DNA of 64,000 bases from Litorimonas sp964425355 (GTDB taxonomy: Bacteria; Pseudomonadota; Alphaproteobacteria; Caulobacterales; Maricaulaceae), in NCBI GenBank assembly GCA_964425355.1, contig CAYRMO010000001.1:20348-84347 (forward strand), read 5' to 3'. The position numbers were made by a program, and so were the translations under genes. Positions 43,146 to 52,268 of the stretch are shown in pieces (position 1 is the stretch's first letter; each line of letters opens with the position of its first letter). A model generated the notes under the pieces. It did no database searches. It had not been told where the DNA came from and was given only the letters and a program-made list of their open reading frames with translations.

Positions 43146-43178
43146 GCGTTTGATTGGTCTAGCCTTTCGAAAAGCAGC

Positions 43179-44189
43179 TTAGAGAAATTTCGCCATCGCC
43201 GCAGCTGTATCGAGCATGCGGTTAGAAAAGCCCCATTCATTATCATACCAGCTAAGCACACGAACCATGTTTTCGCCCATAACCACTGTCTCTTCAAGGA
43301 CAACAGATGAGGAATGTGGGTCATGATTAAAATCTATAGAAACGGTTTTGTCTTTAACGACTTGTAGTACGCCGTTCAGATCGCCGTCAGCAGCTTTTTC
43401 AAAAGCTGCGTTTATGGCGTCGAGATTGGCGGTCTTATTCGAATTGATGACAAGATCGACCGCGGACACATTTGGCGTTGGAACGCGGATCGCCTTGCCG
43501 TCTAATTTCCCATTTAGCTCAGGGAGAACGATCCCAATTGCTTTAGCCGCGCCCGTGGAGGTAGGGATCATTGACATGGCGGCCGCACGGCCTCGATTGA
43601 AATCTTTGCGATGTACGGCGTCAAGCGTTGGTTGGTCACCCGTATAGGAATGAATGGTTGTCATGAAACCTTTTTCAATACCGACAAGATCATTCAAGAC
43701 CTTTGCCAATGGGGCTAAGGCATTGGTTGTGCAAGACCCATTCGAGACGACAACATCGTCAGCCTTTAGCGTGTCGTGATTGACGCCATAAACGATAGTA
43801 TTGTCAGCGCCTTTGCCAGGGGCAGAGATAAGGACACGTTTTGCCCCCGCATCTAGATGTTTTGCAGCAGCGTCGCGGGCTGTAAATATGCCGGTACACT
43901 CCAAGACAATATCGACTTTATTATCGGCCCAGTTCTGATCTTCGAGGTTTCGGATGGCTGTGACTTCAATGTCTTTGCCGCCGATATTCAGGCTATTTTC
44001 TGTAAAGCTAATCTCACCGGGATAGCGGCCATGTACAGAATCATATTTTAAAAGATGAGCCAAATTCTCTGTCGAGGCGAGGTCATTGATCGCGACAACC
44101 TCCATATCATCGCGTCCTTGTTCGATGAGCGCGCGCAAAACATTTCGTCCGATCCTGCCAAACCCATTAATTGCCAAGCGTAATGTCAT
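43179..44189 (-). CDS. gap: Type I glyceraldehyde-3-phosphate dehydrogenase (336 aa)
   Basis: LAINGFGRIGRNVLRALIEQ binds NAD(P). The active site is SNGSCTTNALAPL at about residue 152 with catalytic cysteine, and RAAAMSMIPTSTGAAKAIG contacts phosphate. The ATG at 44189 has AAGGA eight bases upstream, so the in-frame upstream extension is not used. The enzyme interconverts glyceraldehyde-3-phosphate and 1,3-bisphosphoglycerate. The next gene downstream on the strand is the divergent ppc homologue, so the two may form one operon at the lower glycolytic/anaplerotic junction. Confidence 0.96.
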   Translation of the reverse strand: MTLRLAINGFGRIGRNVLRALIEQGRDDMEVVAINDLASTENLAHLLKYDSVHGRYPGEISFTENSLNIGGKDIEVTAIRNLEDQNWADNKVDIVLECTGIFTARDAAAKHLDAGAKRVLISAPGKGADNTIVYGVNHDTLKADDVVVSNGSCTTNALAPLAKVLNDLVGIEKGFMTTIHSYTGDQPTLDAVHRKDFNRGRAAAMSMIPTSTGAAKAIGIVLPELNGKLDGKAIRVPTPNVSAVDLVINSNKTANLDAINAAFEKAADGDLNGVLQVVKDKTVSIDFNHDPHSSSVVLEETVVMGENMVRVLSWYDNEWGFSNRMLDTAAAMAKFL

Positions 44190-44523
44190 CGTCTTTGTCC
44201 TTAAAACTCTCTTGAGATTTGGCTGTATCAAAAAAATTCTGACAGCGCTGTCGGAACTCATACCACACCTAAATTCGGGGCACCAGATACAGAGACAGTT
44301 TGTGAATTACCAGTTAAAAAGAAATAGAGTTGCGCGAATAGCGCATTTTAATACAAGTCTGCGCAAGCGTGACCTAATTTTACACTTTTTGGTGTATGTT
44401 CCGTATCAATAATAGGCATATTTCTACAATTTGGTTAGCCCAAATATATGCGTCTCGCCTGAATATGGAAGAAACCGGTATCACAATGACGGCCAGTTAC
44501 AGGACCAAGGGGTCAGATAGACT
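44190..44523. other. Gene-free divergent promoter region between gap and the flavoprotein
   Basis: The 334 bases separate two divergent genes and show no coding potential. They contain the perfect 12-base palindrome GACAGCGCTGTC at 44241-44252, about 50 bases upstream of the gap start. A second dyad TACAC/GTGTA lies at 44381-44396 around a T-rich centre. These are possible operator sites for the two genes. Promoter hexamers could not be placed reliably. Confidence 0.5.
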
Positions 44524-45480
44524 ATGACGATTGCAATTATCGGAGCAGGCATAGCGGGATTATCCGCGGCCACGGTTCTTACGAGTCGCGGAAAAGAGGT
44601 TCGGATCTTTGAGAAATCTCGAGGTGTGGGTGGGCGCATGGCGACGCGTTATGCCGACACGTGGGAATTTGATCATGGTGCGCAATTTTTTACCGTCCAA
44701 GATGAAGCTTTCAAATCCGCCATAGAGGCTGCCAAAGATGCAGGCGTTGTCGCGTCTTGGGCCGCGCATGGGCTTTATCTGGATGAAAACGGTATCTCTG
44801 AAGATAGGGGGCGCCCAAGATTTGTGGGCACACCGCGTATGAATAGCTTGCCAAAATTCTGGGCGGACGAGTTGGACATCAGTTTGACAAGACGTGTTGC
44901 AAAAATTGTAAAAGGGGCGAATTGGGATCTTCATTTTGAAGACGGGACCATTGAGACGGGTTTCAACGCCGTGATATCGACCCTTCCAGCCGCTCAAGCC
45001 AAAGCCATTCTTCCAAAGAGATCCACACTTTCAGAGCGGATCGATGATTTGCAGATGCAGGCCTGTTTCTCGCTTATGATCGGGTTTGGTCATCCACTTG
45101 ACTTGGGGTGGGATACGCTTCGCGTCAAAGACTTACCGATTGACTGGATCTCGAATAATTCGTCAAAACCGGGACGACAGAAAAATGTCGGGGCGCTTTT
45201 GATTAACAGCGAGGCCCATTGGTCAGAACTATATAAAGACGCTGACCGGGAATGGGTCAAACAAACCATGGTTGATATTGCATCCTTTGTTATAGATATC
45301 TCGCTACACGACGCGCCACATCAGGTCCTGCATCGGTGGCTATATGCATCCAATCGTTATGACACAGATATAAAATATATGTCGGATGACGGGATAATTC
45401 TGTGCGGCGATTGGTGTGAAGGTGGACGTGTTCAGGGCGCGTTTCTATCTGGGCGCGCGGCGGCTGAGCAGCTTTTGTAA
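44524..45480 (+). CDS. Renalase-like NAD(P)/FAD-dependent oxidoreductase (318 aa)
   Basis: The FAD-binding dinucleotide fold starts IAIIGAGIAGLSAATVL and VRIFEKSRGVGGRMATRY, and the C-terminal FAD contact is GIILCGDWCEGGRVQGAFLSG. The length of about 320 residues and the DHGAQFF segment point to the renalase/amine oxidase-like group, not the larger monoamine oxidases. Some bacterial members oxidise isomeric dihydro-NAD(P). Others in this group are regulated by ECF11 sigma factors, so linkage to the nearby sigma/ChrR pair is possible but unproven. Confidence 0.87.
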   Translation: MTIAIIGAGIAGLSAATVLTSRGKEVRIFEKSRGVGGRMATRYADTWEFDHGAQFFTVQDEAFKSAIEAAKDAGVVASWAAHGLYLDENGISEDRGRPRFVGTPRMNSLPKFWADELDISLTRRVAKIVKGANWDLHFEDGTIETGFNAVISTLPAAQAKAILPKRSTLSERIDDLQMQACFSLMIGFGHPLDLGWDTLRVKDLPIDWISNNSSKPGRQKNVGALLINSEAHWSELYKDADREWVKQTMVDIASFVIDISLHDAPHQVLHRWLYASNRYDTDIKYMSDDGIILCGDWCEGGRVQGAFLSGRAAAEQLL

Positions 45481-45545
45481 AAACACACATTTGTTGGCTG
45501 TGGCTTATGGACCTCCGTCCGCCTCATACATATATGATCTAGACT

Positions 45546-46007
45546 ATGACTAAAGTTGACATTTACAAAGAAACTGCTCGCGAAATTGTGGCCGTGCTTG
45601 AGGGCGAAACCAATATGGTTGCGCGTATGGCAACATTGTCATGCCTGCTTCATCAAGCCTTTGATCATTATTTCTGGACGGGGTTTTATCTGGTCGATCC
45701 TGAAAAGACCGATGAGCTGGTGGTCGGGCCCTATCAGGGGACATTGGGATGTTTGCGCATTCCCTATTCACGCGGGGTTTGCGGTGCGGCAGCGCGAACA
45801 GGTGAAGTCCAGATTGTCGAGGATGTCCATGATTTTCCCGGACATATCGCCTGTGACTCGCGAAGCCAAAGCGAGATCGTTATTCCAGTCTATGATAAAT
45901 CCGGAAAACTTTTTGGTGTCTTTGATGTCGACTCGACTGAAGTCGGGCGCTTCGATGCGGATGATGAGGCAGGATTACAAGCTATTTTGCAAGGCCTTTT
46001 TGTTTAA
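45546..46007 (+). CDS. msrC: Free methionine-(R)-sulfoxide reductase, GAF type (153 aa)
   Basis: The GAF-domain protein has three family cysteines in GTLGCLRIPYSRGVCGAAAR and HIACDSRSQSE (about residues 74-115), the catalytic and resolving set of fRMsr. SEIVIPVYDKSGKLFGVFDVDS is the GAF core. It reduces free methionine-R-sulfoxide with thioredoxin. The stop codon overlaps the convergent LOG gene (TTAA shared), so the two 3' ends have no separate terminator. Confidence 0.9.
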   Translation: MTKVDIYKETAREIVAVLEGETNMVARMATLSCLLHQAFDHYFWTGFYLVDPEKTDELVVGPYQGTLGCLRIPYSRGVCGAAARTGEVQIVEDVHDFPGHIACDSRSQSEIVIPVYDKSGKLFGVFDVDSTEVGRFDADDEAGLQAILQGLFV

Positions 46008-46630
46008 ACAAGATCATCAATCCCGTCGAGTTTTCCGCCGAGCGGTTGCGCGACGCGCCCCTCGCGCAATCGACGATGAATAATATCAAAGGACTGCTTT
46101 ACGCTTTGTGCAGATTCAATGTCATTATGCATGGTGTCGGGCGCAAAACCGGCTTTGATAATATCCCCCAAAACCTCAATCAGCCCATCCCAGAACCCGG
46201 TATCACTCAGAAAGACAATGGGTTTGTCGTGAAGGTTAAGGCGTTGCCAACTCATGACTTCAATAACTTCTTCCAATGTTCCAATGCCGCCGGGCAGAAT
46301 TATAAAGGCATCCGCCAAGTTAAACATGCGCATTTTTCGCATATGCATATTATCGACAAATTCATGTTCGATATCTGTAATGGTTTTCTCGATATCATTT
46401 AGGAAATGCGGCATTACGCCGATGACATGCGCCCCATCATCTCGGGCAGATCGAGCGGTCGCGCCCATCAAACCCAGTCCACCTCCACCATAAACAAGGG
46501 AATGACCTTGGGCGGCAATGGCACGCCCTAGGTCTTGAGCCAGTTCCATATGAGCGACATCTTCTCCGGGCGAAGATCCACAAAACACGCAGATCGCTAG
46601 AGATTTATGTTTAGATGATCTATTGGTCAT
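46004..46630 (-). CDS. LOG family nucleotide-5'-monophosphate phosphoribohydrolase (208 aa)
   Basis: The LOG family signatures are VFCGSSPGED at the start, VYGGGGLGLMG at about residue 45 and PGGIGTLEEVIEVMSWQ at about residue 113 (PGGxGTxxE). These proteins hydrolyse cytokinin riboside monophosphates or AMP to the base and ribose-5-phosphate. In bacteria their physiological role is mostly nucleotide salvage or unknown. It belongs to the smaller TIGR00730 type by length. Confidence 0.92.
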   Translation of the reverse strand: MTNRSSKHKSLAICVFCGSSPGEDVAHMELAQDLGRAIAAQGHSLVYGGGGLGLMGATARSARDDGAHVIGVMPHFLNDIEKTITDIEHEFVDNMHMRKMRMFNLADAFIILPGGIGTLEEVIEVMSWQRLNLHDKPIVFLSDTGFWDGLIEVLGDIIKAGFAPDTMHNDIESAQSVKQSFDIIHRRLREGRVAQPLGGKLDGIDDLV

Positions 46631-46696
46631 GAGCGGGATTTCATTTGCAGCTATTGGTGAGCGTGTTAGTCCAAACCAAAGGAGATAAGCAAGACC

Positions 46697-47671
46697 GTGA
46701 ATACATCTTCAAATGAAGGCGTGAAAAGCCGCCAAAAACGACGCTTGTTCTGGATTTTGATCGCCGGAATTGGTCTTGCCGTTTTTATTTTTGTCGCAAT
46801 TCTTTATAGCGATACGCGGCGTGAAAAAACGCCTGACAGCGAAGTGGAAACGAAATCCGCCCGGTCTGAGTCTATCGGGGTAACCCCGCCGAGTTTTCGC
46901 CAAATTACGGAATTTTCTGAAAATAATATACCTCGCTTGCGGATATTGGGCCAGGCTGAGCCTGGCGCCGTGATCATCATATCGAATCGCGGGGAACGCA
47001 TGCGACAGGTGCGAACAAATGAACAAGGACAATGGGGTCTGACATTGAGTATTAGCCCAAATCCCATGGTGCTTGAGGCGCAACTATATACATCTGAAAC
47101 TGGACCCAGCATTCGATCAGAAGAGGCCATCTTCCGTGTACCCGTTCCAACGGAGGACGATATTGCGACATCGAATTTTATCACCCCGGCTTTGATTATG
47201 GTCACGGCGCCTGGTCGACCAACACGTATTATCCAGTCACCTTTTGGTGGAGCCCCGACATCTGGCCCATTGACACTCTCCGCCATTGATTATGACGATG
47301 CTGGTGGGGTAATAATTACGGGCGTTAGCGCGCAGCCAGGCCGGATTCGCTTATATGCACAAGACAATGTGGTTGGTGAGACGGGCATAAGTGTTGGGGG
47401 CCGTTGGAGCTATATTGCAGGCCGTATGTTACCGCGAGGCGAATGGGAAATTCGCGCAGAACTTATCCCGGCCGATGAAAGTCAAAACGCTGAAGGGGAC
47501 AGGCCAAGCGTTTCTGTACCGTTTGCGCTCTTACCCCCTTTACGGGCACAAGATAATGAAAGCGCGACAACCTCAGTAAATTATCAACCGCTATATTGGC
47601 AGGTCAGGCGTACATTGGTTGGTGGCGGTGGGCAGTCTACCGTCGTCTTTTCGCCTGAGGTCGCGGAGTAA
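46697..47671 (+). CDS. Membrane-anchored protein with two Ig-like modules (324 aa)
   Basis: The GTG start at 46697 has an AGGAG about 12 bases upstream. A membrane helix spans residues about 17-38, with the rest periplasmic. Two similar beta modules are visible: LRILGQAEPGAVIIISNRGER to EGQWGL-like (about 80-140) and VIITGVSAQPGRIRLYAQDNVVG with RWSYIAGRMLPRGEWEIRAEL (about 205-265). In alphaproteobacteria such modules are usually followed by a LysM domain. Here only a short WQVRRTLVGGGGQSTVVF remnant closes the protein, so cell-wall binding may be lost. Function is otherwise unknown. The stop abuts the stop of the convergent RND gene. Confidence 0.7.
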   Translation: MNTSSNEGVKSRQKRRLFWILIAGIGLAVFIFVAILYSDTRREKTPDSEVETKSARSESIGVTPPSFRQITEFSENNIPRLRILGQAEPGAVIIISNRGERMRQVRTNEQGQWGLTLSISPNPMVLEAQLYTSETGPSIRSEEAIFRVPVPTEDDIATSNFITPALIMVTAPGRPTRIIQSPFGGAPTSGPLTLSAIDYDDAGGVIITGVSAQPGRIRLYAQDNVVGETGISVGGRWSYIAGRMLPRGEWEIRAELIPADESQNAEGDRPSVSVPFALLPPLRAQDNESATTSVNYQPLYWQVRRTLVGGGGQSTVVFSPEVAE

Positions 47672-50600
47672 TTATTCCGCAGCTTCTGCTGGCGCCGGTG
47701 TCTTACCAAAACCAAACCTACCTTTTTCGAAATAATTCCGCTTACCCGTAAGCCGCTCCCAAATAACAGTTGGCATGGCGAGCAAGACCGGTGTTATAAT
47801 CAGGGTGAGAATGGTCGCAAAACCGAGGCCACAGGCCACAACATAGGAAATAGGGGCCCAGATTTCAGACGTGCTCGAGCCCTTGGTCGAAAAATCACCG
47901 GTGAAGATGTTGGCCTGCCAGCCTAAAATCAGGGGCATTAGACCGACAATCGTTGTTATTGTCGTCAAAGAGACAGGCCGAAGTCTCTGAGCCGCTGTTC
48001 TGATAGAGGCATCGACCGGGTGATAGCCTTTCTGCAAAAGCCGCTGATAGGTATCAATAAGAACAATATTATTATTTACGACAATTCCGGCCAGGGCGAT
48101 AACACCCGTTATTGTTAAAATCATCGAGATATATGGATATAAAGATAAACCTAACACCACGCCAAAGACGGACAGGATAACAGCTAAAAGCGTCAAAAAG
48201 ACATGATAAAAGCTGTTAAATTGTAATAGCAAAATAATACTCATCATAAAGAGAATGGCCAGGCCAGCGCCTTGGGCAAATTTTACAGCGGCAGCATTTT
48301 CCTCGGCTTGCCCCAGAAATTTATATTTCACATTTGGCGGTAGATCAGCTTCATTGTCCAACCAGTTTTCAAGTTCTGCAAATTGAATATTTGATGCATA
48401 ACCTTTCGCCGTATTGGCTTTGATAACAAAATAAGGCGAAAGGTCGCGGCGCTCAATCGTGTCCTGCCTTAATTTTGGAACACGCGTGACGACTGAGGAG
48501 AGTGGGATCGCCCCATTTGGCGTTTGGATACGAAGACTATCGAGTTCCGCCAAATCACGAACGTTTTTCGGATAGCGGATGCGGATATCAACTTCCTCAT
48601 CGGCATCGAGTGGTCGGTATTGGCCTACTAAAGTGCCTTCGGTCACCAGTGAAAGCGCGGCTCCAATCCGCCCGACATCTAGTCCCAATCGTCCGGCTTC
48701 TGCGCGGTCGATGACGATCTCAAAATCGACTCCGGGGAGTGGCAGCGTGTCTTCAAAATCTATAAGACCTTCTATCGTTTCCATCTTGGCACGGACTCTT
48801 TGGGTGGTTTCACGCAATAGGGCTTTATCTTGTGAGGAAATTTGTATTTCGACATCTTTGTCTAAAGGTGGTCCCTGGTCGACTGTTGTGATTTCCGTAA
48901 TAATTCCTGGAATGCCAGAACTTAGCGCCCGCAAATCATCAATGATTTCGAGGACGCTGCGTCGTTCCTCAAAAGGTTGGAGTTCCGTATATATTTGAGC
49001 AATCGTATCAGCCGGAATATTGGACGGTCCATCAAAGCCTTGTCCTGCGCCGCCACCTCCGCTGGACCCTGCAGTCGTGTAAACCGATTTAATCCCGTCA
49101 ACATTTTCAATCCGGTTTTCAATATCCAGGGCGACCTCCAGCATTTGGTCAGGAGTCATATTGCCTCTGGCGCGCGCCAGGATATAAATTTGATCACCCG
49201 GGGTCTGCGTGAAAAACTCAACCGGCTTTGGGGGAGGGCCGGCCATTTGGGCTCCAAAAAATTTAAGTATGATAAGGCCCATAAGTACCATGCCAATCAT
49301 GACCGTTGCGGGCCATTTGACTAGAAATGTGATCATCTTGACATAAAGCCCCGTTATGCCTGTAACCTTGCTCGGATCACCATCACTTGCGAGAAGCGCG
49401 GCATTTGTTGGACCATCGGACGCTTTTCTTTTCTTGGGCCTAAAGCCAATTTTTGCGCCCAGCGTTGGTAAAAAGATAAGCGCCATAAGTGTCGAAGCGG
49501 ATAAGACATAAATCATTGTGCGCGGGAAATAGGCCATGAATTTCCCGACAATTGACTCCCAGAATAAGAGAGGCAAAAAGGCTGCCAAAGTCGTGGCTGT
49601 CGACGATAAGACCGGCCAAAACATACGTTCACCCGCTAATTTAAAGGCCTCTAGCCGGGGAAGCCCTTCTTCCATTTTCCGATCTGCATATTCGACAATG
49701 ACGATCGCGCTATCAACCAAAACACCGACGGATAGGATCAGGCCAAATAGGATCATCATATTGATCGTTTCGCCCTGAATCAGAAATAGGAAAAAGGCAA
49801 TTAGGAAACTTGCCGGGATGGCCCAGCCAACAAAAACAGCTGAGCGCCAGCCAAGAGCTGCGATACAAACGATAAAGACCAGAACAACCGCATTGACGAT
49901 AGAGCTAAATAATTCGCTGACCATTTCATTGATATATTGAGATCGGGACTGAGAATAGGAGGCATTGATTGTGCGCGGCCAATCAGGCGACGCGGTAATC
50001 TCGTCAACGAGCTGTTGGACAATTTCTGTTGTGTCCAAAATATTTTCACCCTGACGTTTCGATATCTCTAGTGAAACTGAGCTTCGCCCGTTAAAGCGCG
50101 CATGTGTCGAAATATCGCGATAGCCACGCCTCACATCGGCAATATCACCCAGTTTTATGATGGCGCCGTCCAGAGTTCTTCGGACGACTAATTCACTTAG
50201 GTCTTCTGGATTTTCGATAAGGCCTGGCAATTTGATATTAAATTTACCGGAATTTGTCTCGAGCGCGCCTGTTGCGACCAATGCATTATTACTGGCGATG
50301 GCGGCTGAAATTTCGCCAAATGAAATTCCCAGACTTTCAACGCGTGCCGGATTAAGAACGGCTTCTAATACATCGGTGCGCTCTCCGGAAATTTTGGCCT
50401 CTAGGACTTGCGGTAACCCTTCAATTCGGCGTTGGAGCTCTTTGCCGCGCCTTTGTAATTCGCGTTGCGGTGCATCGCCCCAAAGATTGACCGTAATGAT
50501 CGGGAGCAATGCGGTGCTGACTTCTTCGACGATCGGTTCCCGGGCTTCTTGCGGAAACTCTGCGCGCGCGCGGTCTACTTTTTCTTGAACTTGTTGCAGC

Positions 50601-50965
50601 GCGAGATCGAGATCTGTGGCAGGATCAAATTCCAAAATCATATAGGCGACATCTGTCGACCCAATGCCGTCAAGCCGTTTTAAACCATCAACGGTTTTGA
50701 GTTCCGTTTCCATAGGCCTGACCAAGAGGCGCTCTGCGTCTTCAGGTGAAATGCCTGGCAGGACGACCCGTACATTGACAAAAGGAACTGGAATGTCAGG
50801 TTCGGCCTCTATGGGGAGGCGGCTCATGGCATAGATACCGCCAAGCACAGCAAATAACATAATTCCCAGGGTCATGCGCCAATTGCGAATGGCAAAGCCG
50901 ACAATACCCGCTAGCCCCGGAGCGCTAGGCGACATATTTTTGGTTGAATTAGAGGGTGGTGTCAT
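47672..50965 (-). CDS. RND efflux transporter permease (1097 aa)
   Basis: This 12-helix RND pump is of full length. The first helix has RNWRMTLGIMLFAVLGGIYAMSRL, and IPVPFVNVRVVLPGISPEDAERLLVRPME is the usual first periplasmic stretch. The transmembrane region FGLILSVGVLVDSAIVIVEYADRKMEEG contains the proton-relay aspartates. The second half ends with VVNNNIVLIDTYQRLLQKGYHP. It belongs to the HAE1/MexF-like permease superfamily. It overlaps the adaptor gene by four bases and no outer-membrane channel gene is nearby, so TolC-type partners must be elsewhere. Substrates are unknown. Confidence 0.94.
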   Translation of the reverse strand: MTPPSNSTKNMSPSAPGLAGIVGFAIRNWRMTLGIMLFAVLGGIYAMSRLPIEAEPDIPVPFVNVRVVLPGISPEDAERLLVRPMETELKTVDGLKRLDGIGSTDVAYMILEFDPATDLDLALQQVQEKVDRARAEFPQEAREPIVEEVSTALLPIITVNLWGDAPQRELQRRGKELQRRIEGLPQVLEAKISGERTDVLEAVLNPARVESLGISFGEISAAIASNNALVATGALETNSGKFNIKLPGLIENPEDLSELVVRRTLDGAIIKLGDIADVRRGYRDISTHARFNGRSSVSLEISKRQGENILDTTEIVQQLVDEITASPDWPRTINASYSQSRSQYINEMVSELFSSIVNAVVLVFIVCIAALGWRSAVFVGWAIPASFLIAFFLFLIQGETINMMILFGLILSVGVLVDSAIVIVEYADRKMEEGLPRLEAFKLAGERMFWPVLSSTATTLAAFLPLLFWESIVGKFMAYFPRTMIYVLSASTLMALIFLPTLGAKIGFRPKKRKASDGPTNAALLASDGDPSKVTGITGLYVKMITFLVKWPATVMIGMVLMGLIILKFFGAQMAGPPPKPVEFFTQTPGDQIYILARARGNMTPDQMLEVALDIENRIENVDGIKSVYTTAGSSGGGGAGQGFDGPSNIPADTIAQIYTELQPFEERRSVLEIIDDLRALSSGIPGIITEITTVDQGPPLDKDVEIQISSQDKALLRETTQRVRAKMETIEGLIDFEDTLPLPGVDFEIVIDRAEAGRLGLDVGRIGAALSLVTEGTLVGQYRPLDADEEVDIRIRYPKNVRDLAELDSLRIQTPNGAIPLSSVVTRVPKLRQDTIERRDLSPYFVIKANTAKGYASNIQFAELENWLDNEADLPPNVKYKFLGQAEENAAAVKFAQGAGLAILFMMSIILLLQFNSFYHVFLTLLAVILSVFGVVLGLSLYPYISMILTITGVIALAGIVVNNNIVLIDTYQRLLQKGYHPVDASIRTAAQRLRPVSLTTITTIVGLMPLILGWQANIFTGDFSTKGSSTSEIWAPISYVVACGLGFATILTLIITPVLLAMPTVIWERLTGKRNYFEKGRFGFGKTPAPAEAAE

Positions 50966-52056
50966 TGACCCGCACTAGCCTTGTAATTTGCATTCGCATT
51001 GACTTCTTGTCCAACCGAGACAAAATTCTGGCCCTCAATAATAATTTTAGTTCGTTCGGGCAGACCGGTCACCCATTGCCCGTCCTCATCCTCGTCAATT
51101 GTGGTGATGGTTGCGAAGCGCACAATATTTCCAGAGTCGACATAACGGACGCCGACGGCACCCGTTTCATTCAGGGTTAAAATATTGCCTGGAATTTGTT
51201 GAGCGCGTGTCAGGCCAGAGGTCAAACGAACGGTCGCGGTCACACCGGCGCGTAAGGTATAGGCTTCATTTGGAACGTGGAGTTCGCCGCGAAAGGTCCG
51301 TGTTGAAGGATCGGCTCGGCTTTCAATATTTTTCATTATACCAGAAACGCGCTCGCCTGTGGCTAGGGTAATCTCTGCACGCATGCCGCGCTCGACCAAA
51401 GCCAGCTGCGTTTCGGTCAATTCGACATCGACTTTCAACGGGGACAGATCAACCAAAAGCCCACAAGACATGCCGGGTGATAGATAATCACCGACTTCGG
51501 CATCTTGTCTCTCCCAGACGCCGCCAAATGGCGAGCGTATGTTGACGGCGTCGAGTTCAATTTCGGCCTGTTTTAAGGCTGCTTTGGCGCCATCAAGCTG
51601 GGCTTCAAATGACATAACACGGGTCTGGGATTGATAGCCTTTTTCCGCCAGAACTCTGGCGGCATTCAAATCGCTTTCTATCGTCTGCAAATTGGCGGTC
51701 GCTTGGTCAACAATGGCCTGTCTGGCATTGACGCCTTGGCGACATAATATCAGACCCTTTCCGACTTTTGCACCCTCGCGCGCATTGACGGCCGCGACCA
51801 GACCAGCCGTCTCCGCTTTCACCGAGACTTCTCGTGCCGCGCGGGTCTGGCCGTAAAGTTCCAATATATTGGGATGATCCTGAGCTGTGATCTCTTTGAC
51901 CTGTACGGTCGGGATGGATCTCCGCGCATCAGTTTTCGCTGTCGCAGGCGTTGAAACCGGAAGCGGCTCATCTTCGCCGCCACTATTTACGGCAAACCAG
52001 ATCGCACCTAAAATGACGAGACCGCCTGCGATCAAATATGATGTGTTTAATTTCAT
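50962..52056 (-). CDS. RND efflux periplasmic adaptor (364 aa)
   Basis: An N-terminal membrane anchor (about residues 5-24) is followed by the lipoyl/hairpin arrangement typical of membrane-fusion proteins: SVKAETAGLVAAVNAREGAKVGKG, a helical hairpin with AARVLAEKGYQSQTRVMSFEAQLDGAKAAL and the second lipoyl half NIRSPFGGVWERQDAEVGDYLSPG. It bridges the RND permease to the outer membrane. Its stop codon overlaps the permease start, so the two are one operon. Confidence 0.93.
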   Translation of the reverse strand: MKLNTSYLIAGGLVILGAIWFAVNSGGEDEPLPVSTPATAKTDARRSIPTVQVKEITAQDHPNILELYGQTRAAREVSVKAETAGLVAAVNAREGAKVGKGLILCRQGVNARQAIVDQATANLQTIESDLNAARVLAEKGYQSQTRVMSFEAQLDGAKAALKQAEIELDAVNIRSPFGGVWERQDAEVGDYLSPGMSCGLLVDLSPLKVDVELTETQLALVERGMRAEITLATGERVSGIMKNIESRADPSTRTFRGELHVPNEAYTLRAGVTATVRLTSGLTRAQQIPGNILTLNETGAVGVRYVDSGNIVRFATITTIDEDEDGQWVTGLPERTKIIIEGQNFVSVGQEVNANANYKASAGQ

Positions 52057-52268
52057 GATCTTCTTACGTCTGAGGTCGGAATTTAGGCCTAAATTTTATG
52101 CTATCTTACCCGCGATGTGCCCTCTTGCGCTTATCGGGGTGGAATTGGCAAGATATAAACGCGCAAGTCAGCCCATCAGCTTTGCATATGTCTGCTTAAA
52201 GCCTTACAGATAATTGATTTTTAGACGAGAAAACGGACTTGTCTTCTCGTAAAACTCATTTCGGGGCT

